A stretch of 53,474 bases of DNA from Candidatus Cottocaccamicrobium excrementipullorum (GCA_018713255.1 DVFL01000013.1:1-53474); one strand, 5' to 3'. Shown: positions 32,733 through 40,946, numbered from the stretch's first letter. Notes: generated by a model from the letters alone, not told the origin. Translations and numbers: made by a program.

Positions 32733-34184
32733 ATGGTAACGAATGATGCAACAATTTTGCGTATTAAGCATGATGTGCTGTACGAGGTAGCGAAAAGAGC
32801 ATGGGAGGGCACCCTTGAGGAAACTCGAGAGGAAATTCCTTATCAGATGATTCCCGGTCCCCAGGCCAGCTATCGATGCTGCATCTACAAAGAACGAGAA
32901 ATCATCAAGCAGAGGGTTCGTCTTGCAGAGGGAAAATGCCCTACAGACCGGGATACCAACAATGTGGTTCAGGTAATTAACGCAGCCTGCGAGGAGTGTC
33001 CTATTGCTTCTTATCTGGTAACAGATAACTGCCGGAAATGTATGGGAAAGGCCTGTCAGAATTCTTGTAATTTCAGCGCCATTTCCATGGGGGCGAACCA
33101 TGCCTACATTGATCCTGGAAAATGCCGGGAGTGCGGCAAATGCGCGCAGGCCTGCCCTTATAATGCAATCGCTCATCTGGAGCGTCCCTGCAAGAAAGTA
33201 TGTCCGGTGGATGCGATTACTTATGATGAGTACGGCATCTGTGTGATTGATGAGAGCAAGTGCATCCAGTGCGGCGCATGTATCCACAGCTGCCCCTTTG
33301 GTGCCATTGGAACGAAAACCTTCATGGTGGATATCATCAAGTTAATTAAGGCAGGAAAGCGCGTGGTTGCGATGGTGGCTCCGGCCACAGAAGGCCAGTT
33401 CGGTGGGAATATTACCATGGGAAGCTGGAAGACGGCATTAAAGAAGGTAGGATTCGCCGATATGGTCGAAGTAGGCCTTGGCGGCGACATGACAGCAGCT
33501 TATGAGGCTCAGGAGTGGGCGGAAGCTTACAAAGAAGGAAAGAAGATGACCACATCCTGCTGTCCTGCATTCGTCAACATGATTCAGAAACACTTCCCCA
33601 TGCTTCTGGAGAATATGTCCACCACCGTGTCTCCCATGTGTGCCGTTTCTCGTATGCTGAAGTCTCAGGATCCAGAGGTGGTTACGGTATTTATCGGCCC
33701 ATGTATTGCCAAAAAGAGCGAGGCGTTGGATTTAAATATTAAGGATAATGCAGATTATGTTCTTACCTTCGGCGAGATCCGTGCAATGATGCGGGCTAAG
33801 GATGTGGAACTTGAGCCTGAAGAATACGACTATCAGGAAAGCTCTGTATTCGGCAAGCGTTTCGGAAACGGCGGCGGCGTGGCCAATGCGGTGCTGGAGT
33901 GCTTTAAGGAGATGGGAGAGGATATCGAGCCGAAAGTAGCCCGCTGCAGCGGCGGCGCAGAGTGCAAGAAGGCTCTCCTTCTGATGAAGGTAGGCCGTCT
34001 TCCTGAGGACTTCATTGAAGGCATGGTCTGCGTGGGCGGCTGTGTAGGCGGTCCCAGCAAGCATAAGACGGAAATGGAAGCCAAGAAAGACAGGGATGCG
34101 CTGATTAAGCAGGCAGACGGACGGAAAGTTCTGGATAATCTGAAGAATTATCCTATGGACAAGTTTTCCATGCACCGCCATTAA
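32733..34184 (+). CDS. [FeFe] hydrogenase, ferredoxin-type (group B-like)
   Basis: A 483-residue hydrogenase reducing protons to H2 or oxidising H2. The start MVTNDATILR follows GAGGAGG. Cys-rich regions for several 4Fe-4S clusters lie at ~87-112 and ~131-187 (CRECGKCAQAC, CIQCGACIHSC). The H-cluster motifs are TSCCPA (Cys 276/277), GPCIAKKSE (Cys 324) and VCVGGCVGGP (Cys 433/437). The TSCCPA and GPCIAKK forms, with Gly in place of Met before PC, differ from classical group A enzymes and suit group B. It is last in the cluster, so the sensory genes upstream may tune it. The maturation genes hydEFG are not in the window. Confidence 0.93.
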   Translation: MVTNDATILRIKHDVLYEVAKRAWEGTLEETREEIPYQMIPGPQASYRCCIYKEREIIKQRVRLAEGKCPTDRDTNNVVQVINAACEECPIASYLVTDNCRKCMGKACQNSCNFSAISMGANHAYIDPGKCRECGKCAQACPYNAIAHLERPCKKVCPVDAITYDEYGICVIDESKCIQCGACIHSCPFGAIGTKTFMVDIIKLIKAGKRVVAMVAPATEGQFGGNITMGSWKTALKKVGFADMVEVGLGGDMTAAYEAQEWAEAYKEGKKMTTSCCPAFVNMIQKHFPMLLENMSTTVSPMCAVSRMLKSQDPEVVTVFIGPCIAKKSEALDLNIKDNADYVLTFGEIRAMMRAKDVELEPEEYDYQESSVFGKRFGNGGGVANAVLECFKEMGEDIEPKVARCSGGAECKKALLLMKVGRLPEDFIEGMVCVGGCVGGPSKHKTEMEAKKDRDALIKQADGRKVLDNLKNYPMDKFSMHRH

Positions 34185-34225
34185 TGGCGTCAGCTTAACG
34201 TAAGAATTTCGAAGGATTTTGTTTA

Positions 34226-34254
34226 TTGAAACCCTGATTTCCCTGTGCTAAAAT
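34226..34254 (+). promoter_or_regulatory. promoter of the L,D-transpeptidase-like gene
   Basis: TTGAAA (34226-34231), 17-nt spacer, TAAAAT (34249-34254). Confidence 0.7.
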
Positions 34255-34295
34255 AAGATAAATTTGGCAAAATACAGGAGAGGAAGGGATCAGTC

Positions 34296-35213
34296 ATGGG
34301 TAAACATAATCCACAGAACAATAAACCTTTAGCCAAGAGAAGAATCATGGCTAAAGCTGCCGTCCAGAGAGGGATGATCGGGCTTGCTGCCGGAATGCTT
34401 CTCCTGGCGAATCCGGCCATGGCCTGGGGAAGCCAGGTGATTTCGGCAGTTTCTGTCCAGAATGCTGCTTCTGCGTTTTCTGGATCCTGGATTCAAGATC
34501 AGGCAGGAAATTACCGATATTATGGGGAGGATGGAAAGATGTACATGAATACAGTGACTCCTGACGGGTACTATGTGGATCAGAACGGCGTCTGGATTCC
34601 AGATATGTATGATGTTTCTGCTCTCACTACCATCCCGGAGGATGCCAAAAGCCTTATGGTGATTGAAGGCCATGGAACGGCGGCCAGGGCAACATTTTAC
34701 ATAAAGAACGAACCGGATGGTTCCTGGGAGAAGATTACGGACACCGGCGCTTATGTGGGCAGAAATGGAATCGGGAAAGAACGCGAAGGGGACGAGAAAA
34801 CCCCCAGAGGTCTGTTTACCTTAGATCAGGCATTCGGAACCAAGCCAAATCCTGGTAATTTTTCGATCCCATATTTGATGGTAGATGACGGATACTACTG
34901 GGTAGGAGACAGCAGCTCTTCTTACTATAATCAAATGGTGGATATCCGCAAAACGGGAGCTGTGTTTGACACTGCAGCTTCAGAGCATTTAAGCACGTAT
35001 GGAGGAAAGGCCTACTATTATTGCATGGCGGTAGGATACAATAAAGAGCAGACGCCGTACAAAGGCTCCGCTATTTTTCTTCATTGCATGGACGGCCCGG
35101 GAACAGGCGGCTGCATTGCCATTCCGGAGGAGGCCATGGTCACAGTGCTGCAGAATGTTTCCCAGCCGGCATATATTCTCATCGATGAAGGAGAAAATCT
35201 GATTCATGATTAA
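34296..35213 (+). CDS. L,D-transpeptidase-like secreted protein (YkuD family)
   Basis: A 305-residue exported protein. A long N-terminal signal region (hydrophobic GLAAGMLLLANPAMA ~26-40) is followed by one wall-binding-type repeat (GSWIQDQAGNYRYYGEDG, ~63-80) and a catalytic region from ~110 to the end. The active-site signature reads HCMDGPGTGGCIAIPE near 268-283, with the nucleophile Cys in TGGCI. The usual YkuD motif has S-H/x-G-C-[IV]-R; the Arg is replaced here by Ala, as in a subgroup of Firmicutes proteins. Its role would be 3-3 cross-linking or protein anchoring in peptidoglycan. The start is the ATG at 34296 after GAGAGGAAGG. Monocistronic. Confidence 0.85.
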   Translation: MGKHNPQNNKPLAKRRIMAKAAVQRGMIGLAAGMLLLANPAMAWGSQVISAVSVQNAASAFSGSWIQDQAGNYRYYGEDGKMYMNTVTPDGYYVDQNGVWIPDMYDVSALTTIPEDAKSLMVIEGHGTAARATFYIKNEPDGSWEKITDTGAYVGRNGIGKEREGDEKTPRGLFTLDQAFGTKPNPGNFSIPYLMVDDGYYWVGDSSSSYYNQMVDIRKTGAVFDTAASEHLSTYGGKAYYYCMAVGYNKEQTPYKGSAIFLHCMDGPGTGGCIAIPEEAMVTVLQNVSQPAYILIDEGENLIHD

Positions 35214-35218
35214 TCCTG

Positions 35219-35257
35219 GGCTGTCCCATTCCAATTAGTGGGACAGCCTATTTTTTG
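35219..35257 (+). terminator. terminator of the L,D-transpeptidase gene
   Basis: GGCTGTCCCA and TGGGACAGCC form a perfect 10-bp stem, then TATTTTTT. Confidence 0.9.
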
Positions 35258-35386
35258 TAGAAGAAACAATATTCAGATAATTTTTAAAATAAAAGGGAGA
35301 AAATAAGAGATAAACCTAAAACATTCAAAATAATTATATACAAATAGAAAATTAACAAAAAAGAGAAGAAAAATGTTAAAAAAGCA

Positions 35387-35415
35387 TTGACAAAAATGAA
35401 GATATTATATATAAT
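35387..35415 (+). promoter_or_regulatory. full-consensus promoter of the ncRNA candidate
   Basis: TTGACA (35387-35392), exact 17-nt spacer, TATAAT (35410-35415): a perfect sigma-A consensus in a very A-rich region. It has no protein-coding gene until its own terminator. Confidence 0.9.
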
Positions 35416-35421
35416 AAAAAC

Positions 35422-36015
35422 AACAAAAGAAGAGAGAAAAAAGAAAGGGAAAGGATCTTCCCAATGAGAGAGAGAAAGAAAAGAAAAATCTAAGCAAAGG
35501 AGGTACGGACCGCCAAAGACGTAAGCTTCGTCTCGTTATAATCACCGATTATAATTGAGGCAATAGGACAAACCATTTTTTGAACCGGAAGCTCCCATAG
35601 CACAAATACATACGAAAGTATGGATGGCAGCTATACATTAAGATTTTATCTGACTATGCAAGAGAATAAAAGCATCGGTTTAGTGATATGACGAGAAAGT
35701 ATTATTAGAACGAGAGGTATTCCTCATAGTGTACGCAACAGCAAAAGAAAAAATCACGGCCAGAGCAGAAGATTCAAAAGATGCGGAACAATTAAATATA
35801 GAGTCATAGATGAATGCACTCGAAGAATTTATTAAACTGCATTACAAAACGAAAAGGCAGATCTAATGGAAAAACGATGGGGTGATTCATTAGAAGCCGA
35901 AGAACGAAAGACCAAAAAACAAAAAAGAGAGGTTACGGTCCAATGGATGTAGCGCTGTAGGAGCGGATATCGAAAAAGAAAAAATCGATATCCGCTCCTT
36001 TTATTTTTTTGTGAA
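35422..36015 (+). ncRNA. candidate large structured non-coding RNA (~590 nt)
   Basis: A transcription unit running from the perfect promoter to a 13-bp terminator (GGAGCGGATATCG/CGATATCCGCTCC, 35960-36007, then T-rich). No ORF over ~40 codons with a ribosome site is seen. Many local hairpins can be drawn: GGGAA/TTCCC near 35450; AGACG/CGTCT near 35517; TTATAAT/ATTATAA near 35536; CATAC-GAAA-GTATG (GNRA loop) near 35609 enclosed by ATAGC/GCTAT; GAGG-TATT-CCTC near 35712; AATGCA/TGCATT near 35813; and TCTAATG/CATTAGA near 35862. GGACCG at ~35507 can pair with CGGTCC at ~35936, closing almost the whole molecule. Size and layout fit large ornate RNA classes such as ROOL or OLE, but I cannot verify a consensus; it may be new. 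Confidence 0.6.
35959..36015 (+). terminator. terminator of the ncRNA unit
   Basis: AGGAGCGGATATCG and CGATATCCGCTCCT form a perfect 14-bp stem with a purine-rich loop, followed by TTTATTTTTTT. Confidence 0.92.
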
Positions 36016-36098
36016 AAATGGCAGTTGTAAAAAATATAGTTTTTCGATAGAATCTCTCCTGAATTTATTCTTTAATCACAGATATAAGGAGAGCAGCA

Positions 36099-37520
36099 AT
36101 GAGCAGAGGTAGTTCGAATGGATTGATCCGGGATATGACATCGGGAAAGCCCTTAACATTGATCCTGGGATTTGCATTTCCCATGCTTTTGGGAATGTTG
36201 TTTCAGCAGTTTTATAGTATGGTGGATACGATTGTAGTAGGAAGGTTTTTGGGCGTAGATGCTTTGGCATCAGTAGGATCTACCAGTGCCATTAATTTTA
36301 TGGTGATCGGTTTCGTCCAGGGGGTGTGCTCTGGATTTGCGATTCCCGTAGCCCAGCGCTTTGGCGCCCAGGATTACAGCGATATGAGAAAGTTTGCGGC
36401 GAATGCCGGATGGCTTTCTGCTGCCTTTGCCTTAGTGATGACAACAGTGATCTGCTTTTTTACCTGGGATATTTTGATCTGGATGCAGACCCCGGAAAAT
36501 ATTATTCAGGGTGCTTATGATTATATTTTTTATATCTTTTTGGGAATTCCTGCCACTTTTCTTTATAACATGTTGTCTGGGATTATTCGGTCTTTGGGGG
36601 ACTCAAAGACGCCGGTATATTTTTTGATCCTTTCCAGTCTGCTGAATGTGGTTTTGGATCTCTTATTTATTGCCGGCGTGGGCATGGGAGTTGAGGGAGC
36701 TGCTTATGCCACTGTTATTTCCCAGGTGGTGTCAGGAATTCTTTGCTGGGTGTATATGAAGAAAAAATTCCCGATTTTACAGATGAAGCCGGAGGAGATA
36801 AAGATCAGCGGAAATCATATGGCCATTCTCTGCAATATGGGAATTCCTATGGGGCTGCAGTATTCCATTACGGCGATTGGCTCTGTGGTGATTCAAACTT
36901 CCATTAATGGCCTGGGATCAGTGGCGGTGGCATCTGTAACAGCTGGACAGAAGATCAGTGCATTTTTCTGCTGCCCCTTTGACGCCCTGGGAGCAACCAT
37001 GGCGACTTATGCAGGACAAAATGTGGGGGCGAAAAAGCTGGAGCGGATCAGCCAGGGTGTAGGAGCGGCTACTCGTATCGGCTTGGTTTACGCCGTGGCA
37101 GCTTTTGGAATTTTATCCCTATTTGGAGGCGTTATTCCGCTGCTGTTTGTGGATGCATCTGAACGGGAAGTAATTGCCCAGGCGCATGAATTCCTTATTT
37201 TCAATTCTCTGGCCTATGTGCTGCTGGTATTGGTAAATGTGTGGAGATTTACCATTCAGGGAATGGGATTCAGCTTATTTGCTGTGCTGGCTGGAGTGTG
37301 TGAGATGGCGGCCAGAGCTCTTGTTGGAGTTTTGCTGGTGCCGATTTTCGGATATCTTGTTATTTGTTTTGCTTCTCCTCTAGCGTGGCTGATGGCGGAC
37401 TGCTTTTTAGTTCCGGCCTTCCACAGCTGCATGGGAAAGCTGAGAAAAAAATTCGGACAGGAGAAGCCGGGGAAAGCCTCGGGCAGTGAGGCTTCTTCGG
37501 CAAGAGGGCAGATTGCTTAA
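36099..37520 (+). CDS. MATE family efflux transporter
   Basis: A 473-residue multidrug/toxin extrusion protein with about 12 membrane helices, working as a Na+ or H+ antiporter. Visible family features include the start GKPLTLILGFAFPMLLGMLF, the motif QQFYSMVDTIVVGRFLGVDA (~35-54) and the symmetrical second half beginning near 240 (MGIPMGLQYSITAIGSV). It resembles the MepA/NorM-type pumps of Clostridia. The start follows AAGGAGAGCAGC. It stands alone, 90 bp after the ncRNA terminator, and converges with the radical SAM gene (6-bp gap). Substrates are unknown. Confidence 0.95.
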   Translation: MSRGSSNGLIRDMTSGKPLTLILGFAFPMLLGMLFQQFYSMVDTIVVGRFLGVDALASVGSTSAINFMVIGFVQGVCSGFAIPVAQRFGAQDYSDMRKFAANAGWLSAAFALVMTTVICFFTWDILIWMQTPENIIQGAYDYIFYIFLGIPATFLYNMLSGIIRSLGDSKTPVYFLILSSLLNVVLDLLFIAGVGMGVEGAAYATVISQVVSGILCWVYMKKKFPILQMKPEEIKISGNHMAILCNMGIPMGLQYSITAIGSVVIQTSINGLGSVAVASVTAGQKISAFFCCPFDALGATMATYAGQNVGAKKLERISQGVGAATRIGLVYAVAAFGILSLFGGVIPLLFVDASEREVIAQAHEFLIFNSLAYVLLVLVNVWRFTIQGMGFSLFAVLAGVCEMAARALVGVLLVPIFGYLVICFASPLAWLMADCFLVPAFHSCMGKLRKKFGQEKPGKASGSEASSARGQIA

Positions 37521-37526
37521 TCTGCA

Positions 37527-38435
37527 TTATAATCCTTCAAAATTAAAGGGCGGCGTGTATTCCTCTCGGGCGCTGCTCTTTTTTTGCATAAATCCCTGAG
37601 TGAGTCCCAGTCTTATGGCCTCATCGATGACCTTGTTATACTCATAGGAAGTGATTCTCCGATTGATTTCCGGATAATCGGCGGCGCGGTAAAAGGGAGT
37701 ATACTGGCTCATCAAGCTGACCAGACAGGAACCGGGGGAAAAATGATCGTGGATCCAGCCAAGAACGTTGAAAGAATCTTCTTTCCCGCCAGGAAGTACC
37801 ATATGGCGGATGATGATTCCCCGCTTCATCAGACCAGTTTTTTCATCGAATACTGGCGGGCCGGTTTGAGCTGCCATTTCCAGAATGGCGGCGGAGGCCC
37901 AGGTAAAATAGTCCTCTGCACCGGAATAGCGTTTGGATAAATCAGAACTCACATATTTTAAATCGGGAAGATAGATGTCCACCAGTCCTTTTAGCTGACG
38001 GAGAATTTCCGGGCGTTCATAGCCGCCGCAGTTGTAGACCACAGGAATGGACAGGGCAGGACGCGCCATTTCCAGGGCTTCCAGGATATGAGGAAGAAAT
38101 TGCGTAGGAGTGACCAGATTAATATTGTGAGCGCCCTGGTCCTGAAGACGAAGAAAGATCTGGCTTAGTTTTGCAGCGGATAGGGCCTTCCCCAGTCCCT
38201 GGCTGCTGATGGGATAATTTTGACAGAAGCAGCAGCGAAGGGTGCAGCCGGTAAAAAAGACCGTGCCGCTTCCGTTGGTCCCGCTGAGTACAGGTTCTTC
38301 CCAGGGATGCAGGGCGGCCCTGGCGGCTTTCAATTCATTGGTGCATCCGCAGTAGCCGGGGGAAGTGGTCCGATCTGTCCGGCACATACGAGGACAGAGG
38401 ACACAATGTTGATAGATTGATAGATTCATTGACAT
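37527..38435 (-). CDS. radical SAM protein, PflA-like
   Basis: A 302-residue enzyme. The start MSMNLSIYQHC follows AAAGGATG; the frame is open upstream without a ribosome site. A Cys-rich N-terminus (CVLCPRMCRTDR..GYCGC) is followed by the radical SAM cluster motif CTLRCCFC (CX3CX2C, ~69-76), then NPTQ-like and GGYE segments. It matches the family annotated as pyruvate formate-lyase activating enzyme homologues, which often have uncharacterised glycyl-radical or peptide targets. No glycyl radical enzyme gene is nearby, so its substrate is open. Convergent with the MATE gene. Confidence 0.87.
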   Translation of the reverse strand: MSMNLSIYQHCVLCPRMCRTDRTTSPGYCGCTNELKAARAALHPWEEPVLSGTNGSGTVFFTGCTLRCCFCQNYPISSQGLGKALSAAKLSQIFLRLQDQGAHNINLVTPTQFLPHILEALEMARPALSIPVVYNCGGYERPEILRQLKGLVDIYLPDLKYVSSDLSKRYSGAEDYFTWASAAILEMAAQTGPPVFDEKTGLMKRGIIIRHMVLPGGKEDSFNVLGWIHDHFSPGSCLVSLMSQYTPFYRAADYPEINRRITSYEYNKVIDEAIRLGLTQGFMQKKSSAREEYTPPFNFEGL

Positions 38436-38554
38436 GGCATCCTTTCTTCGGTAAAATAAAAGCGTTTTGCCTGAAACCGGAGATAACCGGTAAAGGCAGA
38501 TAATATCATATCTGTTATTGATAAAAAAAGCAAGATGGCAGGAGGATAGATGGG

Positions 38555-39289
38555 ATGGAAGCAGAAAGAGAAACCAGAAGGGAGTCGGCATTACGCTGGG
38601 CTTTTCCCAGAACGGTTCCTGTGATGGTGGGATATTTGGTGCTGGGAACAGCTTATGGAATTCTGATGAAGGTTAATGGATTCGGGTTCTGGTGGGCAGC
38701 GGCTATGAGTATTTTTGTCTATGCTGGAAGTCTGCAGTATGTGGGCATTACTTTTCTTGCATCGGCAGTGCATCCAGCTTATGCATTTTTGATGACGCTG
38801 ATGATCAACGCCAGGCATTTATTTTATGGGATTTCGATGCTGGGAAAATACAGTGGAATAAAGGCAGTTAAACCTTATTTGATTTTCGGCCTGACGGACG
38901 AAACGTTTTCTGTGGTCTGCGGGGAAGAGCCGCCTGAAGGAGTGGACCGGGAAAAGGCATATTTTTGGATAACGTTTTTGGACCAGCTGTATTGGCTGGC
39001 AGGGTCTGTTCTGGGAGTAATGCTGGGGAGTCTCATTGCCTTTGATACCACAGGAATGGATTTTGCCCTTACGGCGCTGTTTGTGGTAATTTTTGTGGAA
39101 CAGTGGGAGAGCCAGCGGGATCACAGGCCTGCTATTGCCGGCGTGGCGGCATCAGTAATTTGCCTGGAAGTGTTTGGATCGGATAATTTCATTATTCCGG
39201 CAATGACGCTTATTCTGGCGGCGGCCGGAGGACTTTATTTTATGGAGACAAGCAGGGAGGAGAAGAGAAATGAACGGAGAGACGGTTAG
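38555..39289 (+). CDS. azlC: branched-chain amino acid exporter, large subunit
   Basis: A 244-residue membrane protein of the AzlC family with about six to seven helices. The conserved block SIFVYAGSLQYVGITF (~50) and INARHLFYGIS (~90) are diagnostic. With AzlD it exports valine, leucine and related amino acids or analogues such as azaleucine. The start follows AGGAGG by 9 nt. It overlaps azlD by 20 bp, so the two subunits are co-translated. Confidence 0.95.
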   Translation: MEAERETRRESALRWAFPRTVPVMVGYLVLGTAYGILMKVNGFGFWWAAAMSIFVYAGSLQYVGITFLASAVHPAYAFLMTLMINARHLFYGISMLGKYSGIKAVKPYLIFGLTDETFSVVCGEEPPEGVDREKAYFWITFLDQLYWLAGSVLGVMLGSLIAFDTTGMDFALTALFVVIFVEQWESQRDHRPAIAGVAASVICLEVFGSDNFIIPAMTLILAAAGGLYFMETSREEKRNERRDG

Positions 39290-39617
39290 AGGAATCATAC
39301 TGATTATTGTCATGGCTGCGGGGACCATGCTTACCCGTTTTCTCCCTTTCTTGCTTTTTCCCGGGACGAAGAAAATGCCGGCGTTTGTGGAATATTTGAG
39401 CAGAAGCCTGCCTTATGCCACCATGGGGCTTTTGGTAGTGTACTGTCTGAAGGGCGTGACATTTAGCCAAAGTCCTTATGGACTTCCGGAGATCGGGGCT
39501 GTTGTTTTGGTGGGGGTTCTTCATCATCTTAAACATAACATTCTGCTGAGCATTGGAGGAGGAACGGTGGTCTATATGCTGCTTATCCAGCTGGCGGTGC
39601 CTGCGCTTGCAGGATAA
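39270..39617 (+). CDS. azlD: branched-chain amino acid exporter, small subunit
   Basis: A 115-residue membrane protein with four hydrophobic segments and the AzlD features TMLTRFLPFLLFP (~20) and LSRSLPYATMGLLVVYCLK (~45). It is the partner of AzlC, encoded with a 20-bp overlap. Nothing unusual in length. No Lrp-type regulator (AzlB) is adjacent; the next gene encodes a LytTR regulator 140 bp away. Confidence 0.93.
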   Translation: MNGETVRGIILIIVMAAGTMLTRFLPFLLFPGTKKMPAFVEYLSRSLPYATMGLLVVYCLKGVTFSQSPYGLPEIGAVVLVGVLHHLKHNILLSIGGGTVVYMLLIQLAVPALAG

Positions 39618-39756
39618 TTCTGCCCGAAAACATGGGAATTATCCAGTAAAGGCTACGAAAAATGCAGTAACGAAAGTTCCTCTTTTCCGTAAATATTTCT
39701 TGAAAAAAGCGGGAAAACCGAAAAAAGTACAGAGAAATTGCAAAAGGGGGATGAAT

Positions 39757-40326
39757 ATGAGAGTTCTGATCTACAGCAGAGATGAACAGTGGAGGAGATA
39801 TGCAGAAAGCGGATATCGTATGTGCAGAGAAAGCTTGAAACCTCTGGAAACGGACAGTGCAGGATCAGATAAAGAATTCTGGAATATTTTAAATAAGAAA
39901 TGCTTCGATTTAATCGTCATTCATGGACTGCCTCAGCAAAAAATCAGCTGGGGCAAATTTTTTTCTGTGGTGGAGAAGATCTGGAGGGAGACCGCCAGAA
40001 AAAAGAAGAAATATACCTGGCAGTTTGGGAGCGGCGCCGTTGCATTGGAGGAACAGGAAATTTACTATATCTGTTCGGGGCGAAAGCAAATTAAGGTTTA
40101 TACAGAATCAGAAGGCTATCGGATTACCACTACAATGAAGCGGGAAGCAATGCGGCTGCCAGAAGATAAATTTATTCGGATTCACCGGAATTGTTTGGTG
40201 AATATGGAGCATATTAATCGTATTGAAGGCAGTCAGGTTATTCTTGTAAATGGAAAGCATCTTGCCATCAGTGCCAGAAGAAAAGCCATGGTGGTGAAAA
40301 CATTTCTTGAATACGGAAAGAAATGA
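39757..40326 (+). CDS. LytTR-domain DNA-binding regulator without a typical receiver
   Basis: A 189-residue regulator. The start MRVLIYSRDEQW is 6 nt after AAAAGGGGG; an ATG two codons earlier abuts that site. Residues ~95-189 form the LytTR domain (EEQEIYYICSGRKQIKVYT, FIRIHRNCLVNMEHINRI, LAISARRKAMVVKTF), which binds imperfect direct repeats. The N-terminal ~90 residues are shorter than a receiver and lack the phospho-acceptor Asp, so the protein is probably not part of a standard AgrA/LytR two-component pair. It is followed directly by a structured RNA region and rpsO. Confidence 0.85.
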   Translation: MRVLIYSRDEQWRRYAESGYRMCRESLKPLETDSAGSDKEFWNILNKKCFDLIVIHGLPQQKISWGKFFSVVEKIWRETARKKKKYTWQFGSGAVALEEQEIYYICSGRKQIKVYTESEGYRITTTMKREAMRLPEDKFIRIHRNCLVNMEHINRIEGSQVILVNGKHLAISARRKAMVVKTFLEYGKK

Positions 40327-40344
40327 CTGGAGGGGAAAGATTAA

Positions 40345-40530
40345 CATTAATGTGACGAATAGGGCGAAAAAGCCTACGTACAAGAAGCCTCTCTTGTACC
40401 TGAACATAGATGGTGCTAAGGTTAGCGAAGTCGGGGATGTTCCCGTTTTCAAATCTGGCAGCCGTTCGGTTTTGCCCCATGGAACTCCGGCGCAAATGGG
40501 GCGCCGGAGCTTCTCCTCCATGTGGAAAAG
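40345..40530 (+). ncRNA. candidate structured RNA with H-type pseudoknot (raiA-motif-like?)
   Basis: A gene-free, G+C-richer stretch with compact pairing. Hairpin GTACAAG/CTTGTAC lies near 40378-40399, GCTA/TAGC near 40414, and CGGG/CCCG near 40433-40446. Then CCCAT (near 40479) pairs with ATGGG (near 40496) while CTCCGGCGC (40487-40495) pairs with GCGCCGGAG (40501-40509), giving an interlocked H-type pseudoknot. Size (~190 nt) and host group suggest the raiA-motif class of clostridial ncRNA, but I identify it by architecture only. It begins within 20 nt of the LytTR gene and ends before the rpsO promoter. Confidence 0.5.
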
Positions 40531-40556
40531 CGGAGTCTGAGGATGTGAAAAACAAA

Positions 40557-40585
40557 TTGACAAGACACATCAGGTATGCTATAGT
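40557..40585 (+). promoter_or_regulatory. rpsO promoter
   Basis: TTGACA (40557-40562), 17-nt spacer, TATAGT (40580-40585). Confidence 0.85.
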
Positions 40586-40591
40586 GTCAAA

Positions 40592-40679
40592 GTATGAGTT
40601 AACGCCGAAGCTCGGTTGCTGGCTGGTCCAGCCGCGGCTTAGCTTTGGGTAAGAATTTTAGTGTTTTAAGGAGGACGTT
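40592..40679 (+). promoter_or_regulatory. rpsO 5' leader, possible S15 autoregulatory element
   Basis: CCGAAGCT (40605-40612) pairs with AGCTTTGG (40641-40648), enclosing a GGCT/AGCC hairpin. Ribosomal protein S15 is known to repress its own mRNA by binding leader structures in several bacteria; this leader is a candidate. The Shine-Dalgarno AAGGAGG lies outside the stem. Confidence 0.5.
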
Positions 40680-40946
40680 ATGATTTCTAAGGAAAAGAAA
40701 GCGGCGATTATCGCTGAGTACGGCAGAAAGCCGGGAGACACCGGATCACCGGAGGTACAGATTGCAATCCTGACTGAGAGAATTGCCGAGTTAACCGAGC
40801 ATTTAAAGAATAATCAGAAGGATCATCATTCCAGACGCGGTCTGCTGATGATGGTAGGTCAAAGACGTGGTTTATTAAACTACTTAAAGAAAACTGACCT
40901 GGAAGGTTATCGTGCATTAATTGAGAAGTTAGGCATCAGAAAGTAA
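40680..40946 (+). CDS. rpsO: 30S ribosomal protein S15
   Basis: An 88-residue protein of normal length with the S15 signatures [15 protein letters not shown] (~21-35), [16 protein letters not shown] (~41-56) and [10 protein letters not shown] (~64). It binds 16S rRNA at the central domain junction early in 30S assembly. The start follows AAGGAGG. It sits upstream of pnp, an arrangement shared with many bacteria, and is separated from it by a terminator-like hairpin at 40957. Confidence 0.98.
   Translation: MISKEKKAAIIAEYGRKPGDTGSPEVQIAILTERIAELTEHLKNNQKDHHSRRGLLMMVGQRRGLLNYLKKTDLEGYRALIEKLGIRK

Noticed and set aside
35700-35955. Short frames with coding-like peptides (26, 18 and 28 codons, two joined by a TAATG overlap) in the ncRNA candidate
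   Set aside because: None has a ribosome site, they are not continuous, and they lie within strong RNA pairings. A degenerate transposase remnant was considered but no family motif could be supported.
35422-36015. RNase P RNA, tmRNA or group II intron as the identity of the large RNA
   Set aside because: No GAGGAAAGTCC-type RNase P core, no tRNA-like ends with a tag frame, and no domain V hairpin or reverse transcriptase are visible.
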